64,000 nt of DNA from Streptomyces sp. DT2A-34 (GTDB lineage: Bacteria; Actinomycetota; Actinomycetes; Streptomycetales; Streptomycetaceae): NCBI RefSeq assembly GCF_030499515.1, contig NZ_JASTWJ010000001.1, positions 8,846,001 to 8,910,000 on the forward strand. Direction: 5' to 3'. Below the pieces are notes generated by a model. That model searched no databases. It was not told the DNA's origin and saw only the letters and a program-made list of their open reading frames with translations. How positions within the stretch are numbered: position 1 is the first letter of the stretch; every line of letters begins with the position of its first letter. Below, one piece after another: positions 25,755 to 34,733 of the stretch. A program made the position numbers and the translations under genes.

Positions 25755-26000
25755 ATGGCTGATGCCCGCGAACGTTCGGTGCCGCCGCCCGTCGCGCTTG
25801 CGTCCGCAGGGCCCCCTCGGGGTCCTGCGAGGGGTCGGCTGACCGGGGCCGGCCTTGTCGTCTGCGACATGTTCGCCCAGCAGTTCGGGGCGGCCCTGGC
25901 AGCGTTGCTCTTTCCGCGGGCGGGCGACGAAGCGGCCCTGTCCAGGATGGATCTCCGCAGCACTTTCCGATTCGGCCGCCCTGCTGGACAGGAGGCCTGA
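25755..26000 (+). pseudogene. EamA-family transporter, N-terminal remnant
   Basis: The frame opens MADARERSVPPPVALA and then reads GLVVCDMFAQQFGAALAALL, which resembles the first membrane helix of EamA/RhaT-type exporters, where an N-terminal helix with Q-GAA-A-LF is usual. After LFPRAG the reading becomes GDEAALSRMDLRSTFRFGRP, which is not membrane-like, and stops. The remaining 250-odd residues are absent. Confidence 0.45.
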
Positions 26001-26892
26001 GACGCACTGACACAAGGTTTGCTCTGGCGAGGGGCGTGTGCCGCCGAGGCCCAGCCGGCCATGCTTGCCCCGCCGCCGCCCGCTGCGGACAACTTCTGGA
26101 CGGCGAGGTCGTCCAGTCATGACCCCAGGGTTCCCACCCGCATCACCGATGCCTGCGGCCGCGCGAGCCGGAGCAGATCGTGCGTCCTCTGCCCGGCCTC
26201 GACGAGGACACGGCCGTCGTGCCGGCGGTGCACCGCCCCCCGATCTGAGGGACCGCTGACGGGGCGGCGGCCGCGACCCCGGGTTCGAGGGAGGCGCCTT
26301 CCGCGTGGTAGCAGCCCGCCAGCCGCTCAACGCTTGCAGCTCAACACTCGGGTGTCTCACCCGCCCCATGCCTGCTCGACGTCACAACAGGTGGGAGGGT
26401 ATTCCTCCCCTGTTCGGCGCCGGAATTTCTCCATGGGTGAACCGTCCGACACTGCTCTCATGACGCCATGAACGACACGGTGCGCAGACCCGTGAGGAGC
26501 CATCCATGTCTCAGACCACCGCCGTCGCGCCGCTTGCCCCATGACGCCGGGCGCGGCGATCAGTGTCTTCAACTACCTCTGGGCGGTGGAGGCCGCCCGG
26601 ACCGAGAGCGCTGCCGGTAGACCTGCGACGGACCGGCCGAAGCACTGATGCCTGGCGTTCTACGCAGGCCGGCCCGACGCTGGATGTTCGAGATTGTGCG
26701 CCACGAACGTTCGCGGCGAGCGCGGGCCATGTCGCGCCGGCACGAACCGAGTTCGAGGTGGTCACCTCGTCGGCCAAGTCTGTGGGGCTCAGCACACCGC
26801 GATGACGTCCCGGCTGTACCGTGCCCGCGTCGCCTTGGGCGCAGACCTGGCACGTCCGTGCACGACGGCCACCCGGGCATCTGCCCCCGATG
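26001..26892. other. Roughly 890-bp stretch without a supported gene
   Basis: Short frames only. A forward fragment near 26540-26640 reads GAAISVFNYLWAVEAARTES and could be a worn gene end. AACAGGTGGGAGG-N5-CCTCCCCTGTT at 26386-26414 is an imperfect inverted repeat of unknown role. Nothing else was recognised. Confidence 0.35.
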
Positions 26893-26942
26893 AAGAACAG
26901 CGCTGCCGCGCCCCGAGGCCATGGGACGCGGCAGCGCTTCTT
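26893..26942 (-). terminator. Strong hairpin terminator after the P450 gene
   Basis: Arms AGCGCTGCCGCG (26899-26910) and CGCGGCAGCGCT (26927-26938) pair perfectly, with A-rich and TTCTT flanks that extend the stem. It lies 11-60 bp downstream of the P450 stop on the reverse strand, so it ends the glutamine-synthetase-like/P450 transcript. Confidence 0.8.
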
Positions 26943-26952
26943 GGGTGAGTCG

Positions 26953-28269
26953 TCAGGCGAGGGTCACCTCGACCGGCAGCTTCTTGATGCCGTTGACGAA
27001 GTTGGAGCGCACCCGGGGGACGTCGCCGGCCAGCTTGATGTCGGCGATCCTCGGGATCAGCTCCTCGAACATGATGCGGATCTCGGTGCGAGCGAGGAGG
27101 TTGCCCAGGCAGAGGTGGGGGCTGCCCTTGCCGAAGGTGACGTGGTCGTTGTTGGTGCGGGCGATGTCCAAGTTGTAGGGGTTGTCGAAGACGTCCTCGT
27201 CGCGGTTGCCGGAGGCGAACCACATGACGACCTTGTCGCCCTCCTTGACCTGCTTGCCGCCCAGTTCGACGTCGCGGGTGGCGGTGCGGCGGAAGTGGTA
27301 GACGGGGGAGGCCCAGCGCAGGAACTCCTCGACCGCGGTGGGGATCAGGGAGGGGTCGTCCTTGAGCCTGGCCAGCTGCTCGGGGTGCTGGAGGAGGGCC
27401 AGCATCGAGTGGGAGATGGTGTGGCGGGTGGTCTCGTTGCCGGCCACGACCAGGAGCAGGAAGTAGTTGTCGAAGTCCTGCGCGGACAGCGGGATTCCGT
27501 CGCGCGGGGTGGTGTTGACCAGCTTCGAGACCAGGTCCGTGCCGTCGCCGCCGCGTCGCTGCCGGGCCAGCTCCCGTCCGTACTCGAAGACTTCGAGGGA
27601 GGCGGGGGAGCGGAAGGGCAGGTCGCGGTACTGCTCGCTCTCCGCGCTGTTCAGCAGGACGTCCGCGTAGTCGGGGTCGGTGTTGCCGATGATGCGGTTG
27701 CCCCAGTCGATGAGCCGCTGGTTGTCCTCCGGCGGCACGTCGAGCAGCCGGGCCAGGACGTTGATGGGGAAGTCGGCGGAGACGTCGGCGACGAAGTCGA
27801 AGGTGCCCTTGGCGAGGGCCGCGTCCAGGGTTTTCGCGGTCAGTCCGCGCAGGAAGTCGGCGTAGCTGTTGATGACGCTCGCGCCGAACTGTCGCTGGAT
27901 CACGCTGCGCAGTGCGCGGTGGCGGACGCCGTCCAGCTCCAGAATGGAGGCGCGTTTCTTGATCTGATCGTCGTCGACCTCTTCCAGGTTGACGAACCTG
28001 GTGGAGGTGAAGGTCTCCGCGTCGCGGTCGACGCGGGCGATGTCCGCGTGCCGGGTCACTGCCCAGAAGCCGGAGTTGGGGGCCTCCTCCGGTTGCCAGT
28101 GGACCGGGTCCTGGTGGCGCAGGGTGTGGAACATCCGCCATGGGGTGACGCCGTCGGCGAAGTTGTCGAGGTCGGCGAGGTCCACCTGGTCGAGCGGCAT
28201 GGGCTCGTCGAGGGCGGCGCGCAGCTCGGCGCGGGTAGTGGGGACGGCGCGGGCAGTGGGGCTGGTCAT
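26953..28269 (-). CDS. Cytochrome P450 (class I, ferredoxin-dependent)
   Basis: The 438-residue P450 has the I-helix motif LLLVVAGNETTRHTISH, the K-helix ExxR in VEEFLRWASP, and the heme loop FGKGSPHLCLGNLLAR with Cys387 as iron ligand. The loop is one residue longer than the usual FGxGxHxCxG form, as in CYP125/CYP142-type actinobacterial enzymes. The start is ATG 28269 with CAGGAGG about 10 nt upstream. It is the second gene after the glutamine-synthetase-like gene. The ferredoxin and reductase of the divergent operon (30042, 30238) are its natural electron donors. Confidence 0.95.
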   Translation of the reverse strand: MTSPTARAVPTTRAELRAALDEPMPLDQVDLADLDNFADGVTPWRMFHTLRHQDPVHWQPEEAPNSGFWAVTRHADIARVDRDAETFTSTRFVNLEEVDDDQIKKRASILELDGVRHRALRSVIQRQFGASVINSYADFLRGLTAKTLDAALAKGTFDFVADVSADFPINVLARLLDVPPEDNQRLIDWGNRIIGNTDPDYADVLLNSAESEQYRDLPFRSPASLEVFEYGRELARQRRGGDGTDLVSKLVNTTPRDGIPLSAQDFDNYFLLLVVAGNETTRHTISHSMLALLQHPEQLARLKDDPSLIPTAVEEFLRWASPVYHFRRTATRDVELGGKQVKEGDKVVMWFASGNRDEDVFDNPYNLDIARTNNDHVTFGKGSPHLCLGNLLARTEIRIMFEELIPRIADIKLAGDVPRVRSNFVNGIKKLPVEVTLA

Positions 28270-28322
28270 GGTGGTGGACCTCCTGGGCGAGGGCGACGAG
28301 GGCTGGGGGCCTTTCGGCGGGC

Positions 28323-29678
28323 TTACAGGTGGTAGGCGTACTCGGTGAACTCCCAGTCCGTGACGTGCCGTTGGAAGCGTTCGACCTCGTTCCGTTTGTA
28401 GGTGAGGAAGGAGGTGGTGAAGTCCTTGCCGAGGACGTCGGTCAGGGCGGTGTCCGCCTCCAGCGCGTCGAGCGCGGTCGGCAGGCTCGCGGGCAGCAGG
28501 GCGGACTTGGCGGTGTCGTAGCCGTAGCCCTCCAGCGGGGCGGGCGGTTCCTCGCCTTCCTGGATGCCGAGCAGGGCGGCGGCGATCGTGCCCGCGATCA
28601 GCAAGTAGGGGTTGGCGCTGGCGTCGCCGAGACGGAGTTCGAGGCGGGCGCCGCTGCCGCGCTCGGGCGGGATGCGGACCATGGCACTGCGGTTGTCGAG
28701 CCCCCAGTCGATCAGCCACGGCGCGAGGGTGTCCGGCCCGAAGCGCTTGTACGAGTTGACTGTCGGGTTGGCCAGCGCGGCGAGCGCGGGTGCGTGGGCG
28801 AGGATGCCCCCGAGGGCGTGCCGTGCGGTGGCCGAGAGGCCGTACGCACCGGCGGGGTCGTCGAAGGCGTTGCGGCCTTCGGCGTCGTTGCACGACAGGT
28901 GGAGGTGGAACCCGGAGCCGCCCGCGTCGCCGAAGGGCTTGGCCATGAAGGTGGCCATGTTGCCTTCCTTGCGGGCCAGCTCCTTGACGGCGGCCTTGAA
29001 GCGGAACGCGCGGTCGGCGGCGTCCAGGGCCTCCGAGTGGGTGAGGTTGATCTCGTACTGGCCGCCGTCGAACTCGTGGTTGCCGGTGACGACGCCGAGC
29101 CCCAGGTCGCGCAGCTGCCGCAGGGTGCGCAGCAGGTGGTTGTCGGGGTCGGCGCGCAGGCCCGCGGTGTAGACCGCGCCGGTGGCTTCCGGTGAGCGGC
29201 GCCAGCCGGCGGGCGTGCCGGGGGCGGGTTCCAGGAGGAAGTACTCCAGCTCGGGGCCGACGACGGGGCGCAGCCCCTGCTCGGAACATCGGGCCAGGAC
29301 GGTACGCAGCAGGTCGCGAGGTGACTCGGGGGCTGGGCCCCCGGTCGCCGGGTCGGTGACCTCGCCGAGACAGGTGGCGACGCCGGGCTCCCAGGGCAAG
29401 GGGGCCGCCGTGGACAGGTCGGGGCGTACGCACACGTCCGGCAGACCGGCGTCCAGACCGCCCGCGACCGGGACCACGTCCCCTTGGGGCGAGGTGTGGT
29501 ACACGGCGCGGCAGAAGGCCAGGCCGTGCTCGGATGCCGAGGGCAGGTGGTCCAGCAGGACGTCCCGGGCGCGGTCGGTGCCGATGAGGTCGGGGTAGAT
29601 CACCCGGACCACGTCGACGCCCTCGGCGGCGAGCCGCTCCATGTGCCGGCGGATGTCTGGGGTGTCGGATGCGCTCAC
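28323..29678 (-). CDS. Glutamine synthetase-like gamma-glutamyl-amide ligase
   Basis: This 451-residue protein has the glutamine synthetase catalytic fold. GPELEYFLLE, GNHEFDGGQYEINL, GSGFHLHLS, NSYKRFGP and RLELRLGDASANPYL give the ATP, metal and glutamate sites. No NLYDLP-like adenylylation site is seen. It is shorter and divergent relative to housekeeping GlnA and resembles the group that gamma-glutamylates amines (PuuA, IpuC, aniline-type ligases). I infer it attaches glutamate to an amine substrate. The start is GTG 29678 with AAGGAG 6-7 nt upstream. It leads the P450 operon. Confidence 0.88.
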   Translation of the reverse strand: MSASDTPDIRRHMERLAAEGVDVVRVIYPDLIGTDRARDVLLDHLPSASEHGLAFCRAVYHTSPQGDVVPVAGGLDAGLPDVCVRPDLSTAAPLPWEPGVATCLGEVTDPATGGPAPESPRDLLRTVLARCSEQGLRPVVGPELEYFLLEPAPGTPAGWRRSPEATGAVYTAGLRADPDNHLLRTLRQLRDLGLGVVTGNHEFDGGQYEINLTHSEALDAADRAFRFKAAVKELARKEGNMATFMAKPFGDAGGSGFHLHLSCNDAEGRNAFDDPAGAYGLSATARHALGGILAHAPALAALANPTVNSYKRFGPDTLAPWLIDWGLDNRSAMVRIPPERGSGARLELRLGDASANPYLLIAGTIAAALLGIQEGEEPPAPLEGYGYDTAKSALLPASLPTALDALEADTALTDVLGKDFTTSFLTYKRNEVERFQRHVTDWEFTEYAYHL

Positions 29679-29801
29679 CGGTGTCTCCTTGGGCGGATGG
29701 GTGGGGACACCCCCTGTGCCTCGGGGCTCTGGGGATGGGTGGTGTGCAGAAAACGGAAGCCGGGGTGCGGGTGGAGGAGGGCAGACCCTCCCAGTGCCAT
29801 T

Positions 29802-29817
29802 TGTTTGGCTCCAAACG
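29802..29817. promoter_or_regulatory. CGTTTG-N4-CAAACG palindrome, site A
   Basis: TGTTTGGCTCCAAACG has arms GTTTGG and CCAAAC. It lies 124 bp upstream of the glutamine-synthetase-like start, in the divergent region shared with the ferredoxin operon. It is one of six such sites between 29.8 and 43.5 kb. Confidence 0.7.
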
Positions 29818-29909
29818 GTATGGAGCGAAGTCGCCGTCCCGCAAGAGGCTGGTTCAAAGAATTTATCCACCTGGACAGGTATTGACCAGGAGGGAGTAGC
29901 TTCCTATGT

Positions 29910-29925
29910 TGTTTGAAGCCAAACG
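29910..29925. promoter_or_regulatory. CGTTTG-N4-CAAACG palindrome, site B
   Basis: TGTTTGAAGCCAAACG matches site A at 13 of 16 positions, differing only in the spacer. It lies 117 bp upstream of the ferredoxin start, so each arm of the divergent pair has its own site. Confidence 0.72.
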
Positions 29926-30041
29926 AGTGAGGGGTGCGGCTCTTTCGCACCTCTTTGGCCGAGGGGCCCGGCCACACCCGGGCCGGGCCCCTCTTCAGCC
30001 CCTCTCCCTGCCCCGACGCCCTCACCCTCAGGAGGACCGCC

Positions 30042-30230
30042 TTGAAGGTCGTCGTCGACATGAACAAGTGCCAGGACCACGGCCAGTGCGTCTTCGCGGC
30101 ACCCGACGTCTTCTCCATGGATGGCGACGGACACCTGGTGTACGTCGCCGGTCCGGGTGAGGAGTTGCGCGACGAGGTCGAGGAGGCCGCGGACGTGTGT
30201 CCGCTGCAGGCCATCCGGATCGAGGGCTGA
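30042..30230 (+). CDS. [3Fe-4S]-type ferredoxin
   Basis: This 62-residue protein has Cys10, Cys16 and Cys53 in CQDHGQC and CPLQAI, with APDVF between. His13 takes the position where 4Fe-4S proteins have a fourth Cys, so a 3Fe-4S cluster or a His-ligated cluster is expected. Such small ferredoxins serve actinobacterial P450s. The start is TTG 30042, chosen because AGGAGG at 30030-30035 is 6 nt away and the upstream frame is unsupported. It leads the operon with its reductase. Confidence 0.92.
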   Translation: MKVVVDMNKCQDHGQCVFAAPDVFSMDGDGHLVYVAGPGEELRDEVEEAADVCPLQAIRIEG

Positions 30231-30237
30231 GTCCCCC

Positions 30238-31458
30238 ATGGCCGCAACCATGACCGGGCGCGCAGTCGTCGTGGGCGCTTCGATGGGTGGCCTGCGCGCC
30301 GCCGAGCAGCTCCGCGCGGCGGGCTGGACCGGGGCGATCACGGTCGTCGGCGACGAGCCCCACATGCCCTACAACCGGCCTCCGCTGTCCAAGGAGGTGC
30401 TGGCAGGGAAGGCCTCCTTCGAGTCGCTGGCCTTTACGCCGAAGGCGGCCGCCGCCGACGTGGAGTGGCGGCTCGGCACGAAGGTCCTCGCGGCCCGCCT
30501 GGACGAACGGATCGTCGACCTCGACGACGGCGAGGCCATTCGGTACGACGGACTGGTCGTCGCCACCGGAATGCGCCCCCGGCGGCTGCGCTGCCCGGGC
30601 CCACTCGCCGGCCGTCACACCGTCCGCACCCTCGCCGACGCCCAGGGCCTGCGGGACGAACTGACCCGGCCGGACGCCCGAGTGGTCGTCGTCGGTGCTG
30701 GATTCATCGGCTGCGAGGTCGCCGCCACCGCCATCGGACTCGGCGTCCGCGAGGTGACCGTCGTCGATCCGCTGCCGCTGCCCATGGTGGGACCGCTCGG
30801 CGAACTGCTCGGACGCGCGCTGCTCAGGCGACACGAAGAGCGCGGGGTGCGTTTCGCGCTCGGCGCGGGAGTCGCCGGGTTCGAGGGCGAGGACCGGGTG
30901 ACCGGGGTCGTCCTGGGCGACGGGACGGTCTTGCCGGCCGATGTGGTCGTGGAGTCGGTGGGCTCGATCGCCAACGTCGAGTGGCTGCAGGACAACGGGC
31001 TCGACCTGTCCGACGGTGTGCTCACGGATGAGCGGCTGCGGATAGGCGGACGCCCGGAGGTCGTCGCCGTCGGCGACGTCGCACGTTTCCCCAACGCCCG
31101 CTACGACGGCGTACCCCGCCGCGTCGAGCACTGGTCCATCCCGACGGACACCGCCAAGCATGCCGCGAAGGTGCTTGTGACCCATCTCGTCGGCGCAGAT
31201 GGCGAGATGGCTCCCTTCGCGCCACTGCCCACCTTCTGGAGCGACCAGCACGAGTTCCGGCTGCAGTCCTTCGGGGCCCCGGTCCTCGGCAAGGACGACG
31301 TCCGTGTCCTGGACGGTGATCCGGAGGGCGACGTGTTGGTCGGCTACCACACCGGCGGTCAGTTGGTCGGCGTCGTCGCGCTCGGCGGCCAGGCCGCCGC
31401 GACGGGCGCCGCCCGATACCGCGCCCAGTTGCTCAAGTCGCCCGCCCTCACCGCGTAA
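30238..31458 (+). CDS. FAD-dependent ferredoxin reductase (NAD(P)H)
   Basis: The 406-residue flavoprotein has two Rossmann motifs, VVVGASMGGLRAAEQLRAAG near the N-terminus for FAD and VVVVGAGFIGCEVAAT near residue 150 for NAD(P)H. NRPPLSKEVLAG and VVAVGDVARFPN are typical of putidaredoxin/rhodocoxin-reductase-like enzymes. It starts 7 bp after the ferredoxin and would pass electrons from NAD(P)H through it to the P450. Confidence 0.93.
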   Translation: MAATMTGRAVVVGASMGGLRAAEQLRAAGWTGAITVVGDEPHMPYNRPPLSKEVLAGKASFESLAFTPKAAAADVEWRLGTKVLAARLDERIVDLDDGEAIRYDGLVVATGMRPRRLRCPGPLAGRHTVRTLADAQGLRDELTRPDARVVVVGAGFIGCEVAATAIGLGVREVTVVDPLPLPMVGPLGELLGRALLRRHEERGVRFALGAGVAGFEGEDRVTGVVLGDGTVLPADVVVESVGSIANVEWLQDNGLDLSDGVLTDERLRIGGRPEVVAVGDVARFPNARYDGVPRRVEHWSIPTDTAKHAAKVLVTHLVGADGEMAPFAPLPTFWSDQHEFRLQSFGAPVLGKDDVRVLDGDPEGDVLVGYHTGGQLVGVVALGGQAAATGAARYRAQLLKSPALTA

Positions 31459-31480
31459 GCAAGCCTAAGGAATCCTCGCC

Positions 31481-32287
31481 ATGCCCCCTGTCCGTGGTTA
31501 CTTCCATCCCAAGACGGCGACCGGCACCTCGTCGCTGATTCCGTCCCCGCCGTGGCGTTACTCCGGCGACCTGCTCACCGTCGAATACCGCACCGACCCC
31601 GCCCGTGTACGCGAACTGCTGCCCGATCCGCTGGAGTTGGCCGACGAGGACCCTGGTGCGGTCGCGTTGATCTGGGCCGACTGGCAGTCCTGCTCCACTT
31701 CCGGGGACGAACTGCTGGATCCGGTGCTCTCCCAGTACAAGGAGGCCTTCGCGGTCGTCCGCTGCAAGTACAAGGGGCAGACCTACACCCGGTGCGTGTA
31801 CATCTGGGTCGACAAGGACTTCGCCATCGCCCGCGGCCTGCACCAGGGTTACCCGAAGAAGCTCGGCTCGATTCACCAGACGCGGCCTCATCCGTATGGT
31901 CCCGCTCCGCGGATCGAGGCGGGGGCGCGCTTCGGGGCAACCCTCGCCGCAGCGGACCGGCGGTTGGCCCAGGCCGTGGTGACCCTGCGAGAGCCGTCCG
32001 AGACGAACGGCTTCGTCAACAGCCACCCCATGGCCCACCACCGGTGGCTGCCGTCGATCGAGAAGGGCAAGGGCCTGGCACTCGACGAGCTGATCGAGTC
32101 CGGTGCGTCCTCCTTCGAGGGCGGGCAACCGTGGGTCGGTGACGCCGAGCTGGAGTTCTTCGAGGCGCCCACCGAGGAACTGGCCCGACTGGAGATCCGT
32201 GAGCCCATCGCCGCCTACTACCGCCAGGTCGGCGTCGTCTGGGACGGCGGCCGACTGCTGGAGTCCGGCACGTCCGGAGTCGGGTAA
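31481..32287 (+). CDS. Acetoacetate decarboxylase family protein
   Basis: This 268-residue protein has the ADC fold signature GLHQGYPKKLGSIHQTR, where the Lys pair is where acetoacetate decarboxylase forms its Schiff base. It also has WADWQSCS and a long beta-rich body. Family members decarboxylate or cyclise beta-keto and other oxo acids. In this operon, between the ferredoxin reductase and the ring-cleavage genes, it may act on a late oxo-acid intermediate. The exact step is unknown. Confidence 0.85.
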   Translation: MPPVRGYFHPKTATGTSSLIPSPPWRYSGDLLTVEYRTDPARVRELLPDPLELADEDPGAVALIWADWQSCSTSGDELLDPVLSQYKEAFAVVRCKYKGQTYTRCVYIWVDKDFAIARGLHQGYPKKLGSIHQTRPHPYGPAPRIEAGARFGATLAAADRRLAQAVVTLREPSETNGFVNSHPMAHHRWLPSIEKGKGLALDELIESGASSFEGGQPWVGDAELEFFEAPTEELARLEIREPIAAYYRQVGVVWDGGRLLESGTSGVG

Positions 32288-32321
32288 CCCCCTTACGCAC
32301 CAGAGGACTTGGAGACCGGAC

Positions 32322-33785
32322 ATGACCGAACACACCCTCACGGTGGCCGGGGTCGCCGTCGACACCCGGCACTGGATCGGCGGCCGGCGCGTCGCCTCCA
32401 CCGAGACGTTCACCGATGTCTCGCCGATCGACGGCAGCACGATCGGTGAGATCTCCCGGGGTACGGCGCTGGAGGCCGCGGCAGCCGTGGCCGCAGCGAA
32501 GGCGGCCTTCCCCGCCTGGGCCGCCACCCCGCGCGCCGAACGCGCTCGCATCCTGCACGCCATCGCCGACGGCGTGGAGAAGCGGATCGAAGAACTGTCG
32601 ATCGTCGAGACCACCGACAACGGCGCGCTGCTGCGCTCCCACCGTCGGGGCGTGATACCCCGTGTCGTCCACAACTTCCGTTTCTTCGCCGACTGGCTGC
32701 TGAAGCTGGAGCACGAGGACTTCGAGACACGCGGTCACACGAATCACGTGAGCTGGGACCCGGCGGGCCCGTCCGTGCTGATCACTCCGTGGAACGCGCC
32801 CCTGATGCTGGCCACCTGGAAGGTCGCCCCCGCCCTGGCGGCCGGCAATACGGTCATCCTCAAGCCCGCCGAGTGGTCCCCGCTGACCGCCTCCCTGCTC
32901 GCCGACATCGCGGCCGAGGCCGGGCTTCCCGCCGGGGTCCTCAACGTTGTCCAGGGCTACGGCTCGGAGATCGGCGACGCCCTCACCTCGCACCCGGACG
33001 TACGGCGGATCAGTTTCACCGGATCGGTGCCGACGGCCAAGCGCATCGCCGAGTCCGCCGCCAACAACCTCACCCCGCTCAGCCTCGAACTCGGCGGCAA
33101 GTCACCTCTGTTGGTCTTCGCCGACGCCGACCTTGATCTCGCCGTGGACCTCGCTGTTGAGCAGTACGACAACGCCGGCCAGGTCTGCCTCGCAGCGACC
33201 CGCTTCCTCGTCGAGGAGTCGGTCGCCGAGGAGTTCACGCGCCGGTTCGTCGAGAAGGCGAGCGCGCTGAAACAGGGTGATCCGCGCGACGCGGCCACCG
33301 ACATCGGGCCCAATATCCACCCCCGCCAGCTGGAGAAGATCGACGGCTTCGTGCAGCGGGCGCTCGCGGCCGGAGCCCGTGCGGTCATCGGCGGCCACCG
33401 CAAGGACGGCCAGTACTACGCGCCGACCCTGCTCACCGATGTCGACCAGGATTCGGAGATCGTGCAGGAGGAGGTCTTCGGTCCGGTCCTGACCCTGCAG
33501 ACATTCAGCACCGAAGAGGAAGCCGTCCGCCTCGCCAACGACACCCGCTTCGGCCTGGCCGCGACCCTCGCCACCGGCGACCCCGAGCGCGCCGAGCGCG
33601 TCACCGCGCAGCTCGTCGCGGGCACGGTCTGGGTCAACTGCTTCTTCGTACGCGACCTCCAGGCACCCTTCGGCGGCTCCCGCCACTCCGGTGTGGGCCG
33701 TGAGGGCGGTACCTGGAGCTTCGACTTCTACTGCGACGTCAAGAACACGGTCACCGCACCGAACGGATGGAAGAACCATGGGTGA
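32322..33785 (+). CDS. Aldehyde dehydrogenase (carboxymethyl-hydroxymuconate-semialdehyde type)
   Basis: The 487-residue ALDH has PWNAPLMLATWKVAPALAAG, FTGSVPTAKRI, catalytic Glu in LELGGKSPLL and Cys289 in NAGQVCLAATR, and ends with FGGSRHSGVGREGG. Its opening (HWIGGRRVASTETFTDVSPI) and place directly before an extradiol dioxygenase and an FAH-type gene match HpaE of the homoprotocatechuate pathway. Its stop overlaps the dioxygenase start by 8 bp. Start ATG 32322. Confidence 0.9.
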   Translation: MTEHTLTVAGVAVDTRHWIGGRRVASTETFTDVSPIDGSTIGEISRGTALEAAAAVAAAKAAFPAWAATPRAERARILHAIADGVEKRIEELSIVETTDNGALLRSHRRGVIPRVVHNFRFFADWLLKLEHEDFETRGHTNHVSWDPAGPSVLITPWNAPLMLATWKVAPALAAGNTVILKPAEWSPLTASLLADIAAEAGLPAGVLNVVQGYGSEIGDALTSHPDVRRISFTGSVPTAKRIAESAANNLTPLSLELGGKSPLLVFADADLDLAVDLAVEQYDNAGQVCLAATRFLVEESVAEEFTRRFVEKASALKQGDPRDAATDIGPNIHPRQLEKIDGFVQRALAAGARAVIGGHRKDGQYYAPTLLTDVDQDSEIVQEEVFGPVLTLQTFSTEEEAVRLANDTRFGLAATLATGDPERAERVTAQLVAGTVWVNCFFVRDLQAPFGGSRHSGVGREGGTWSFDFYCDVKNTVTAPNGWKNHG

Positions 33786-34713
33786 GATCGTCGGGGCGGG
33801 TCTCCTAGCCCATGTCCCCACCATCGTGCTCCCGGAGGCCGACCGGCTGGAACTCAACGAGGGCAAGGAGATCACCCTCGTCACCGGGCTCCGGCAACTC
33901 CGCAAGGACGTCTTCGAACGCGACGACTACGACACCGTGGTCGTCCTCGACTCGCACTGGGCGACGACGGTTGAGTTCGTCGTCACCGCCCAGCAGCGCC
34001 GCGCCGGCCTGTTCACCTCCGAGGAGCTGCCGCGCGGTATGTGCCGGATGCCGTACGACTTTCCCGGCGACCCCGAACTCGCCCGCAACATAGAGAAGTT
34101 CGCCGACCAGCACGGCACCTGGATCACCGCGATCGACGACGACTACCTGCCGATCTACTACGCCACCATCAACCTCTGGAAGTTCCTGGGGGAGGGGTTG
34201 CCCGACAAGCGGTGGGTGACCATCGGGGTCTGCCAGACCGGCGACATGGAGGACCACCTGCGCCTCGGCCGGGCCCTGGCGGACGGCATCGCCGCAACCC
34301 CCGGACGCCGCGTGCTGGTCATCGCCTCCGGTGCCCTCTCCCACACCTTCTGGCCGCTGCGCGAACTGCGCGACCACGAGGCCAGTGACCCGGTGCACAT
34401 CTTCACGCCGGAGGCGCGCGAGGCGGACTACGAGCGCATCGCCTGGTTCAAGGAGGGCCGCCACGACCGGGTCCTCGACACCATGCCGGAGTTCTGGAAG
34501 TACAAGCCCGAGGCGAAGTTCTTCCACTACCTGATGATGGCCGGCGCCCTGGGCGAGCAGGCGTGCATCGCCAAGGCCCGTCAGTACGGGGAGTACGAGA
34601 ACTCGATCGGCACCGGTCAGGTGCATCTGTGGTTCGACCGTCCGGCCGACGGCTGGACCGGCACCGGCCTGCCCGCAGCCCCGGCCCCGCGCACCCCTCA
34701 CAGCCGCATCTAG
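33778..34713 (+). CDS. Class III extradiol ring-cleavage dioxygenase (HpaD-like)
   Basis: The 311-residue protein is a LigB-fold enzyme. AHVPTIVLPE at the start, VVVLDSHWATT, the SGALSHTFWPL stretch, LDTMPEFWKYKPEAKFFHYL and SIGTGQVHLWF follow the order of E. coli HpaD (3,4-dihydroxyphenylacetate 2,3-dioxygenase), including the metal-binding His residues. It would open a catechol ring with O2 and Fe(II). The end carries an extra proline-rich tail of about 20 residues. It overlaps the ALDH gene by 8 bp. Confidence 0.9.
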   Translation: MGEIVGAGLLAHVPTIVLPEADRLELNEGKEITLVTGLRQLRKDVFERDDYDTVVVLDSHWATTVEFVVTAQQRRAGLFTSEELPRGMCRMPYDFPGDPELARNIEKFADQHGTWITAIDDDYLPIYYATINLWKFLGEGLPDKRWVTIGVCQTGDMEDHLRLGRALADGIAATPGRRVLVIASGALSHTFWPLRELRDHEASDPVHIFTPEAREADYERIAWFKEGRHDRVLDTMPEFWKYKPEAKFFHYLMMAGALGEQACIAKARQYGEYENSIGTGQVHLWFDRPADGWTGTGLPAAPAPRTPHSRI

Positions 34714-34733
34714 CCGTATCCAGGAGCCCTGTC

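Noticed and set aside
26386..26414. Imperfect inverted repeat as a terminator or riboswitch
   Set aside because: No gene ends or begins next to it and the stem is mismatched. Left as unexplained.
26953..29844. A 963-codon reverse frame that seems to fuse a long N-terminal region to the P450
   Set aside because: The upstream part is an out-of-frame shadow of the glutamine-synthetase-like gene (Arg/Pro-rich). The P450 has its own ATG at 28269 and ribosome site.
30030..30041. Read the ferredoxin from the upstream start at 29934
   Set aside because: The extra residues cover palindrome B and the leader and are not ferredoxin-like. The AGGAGG supports TTG 30042.
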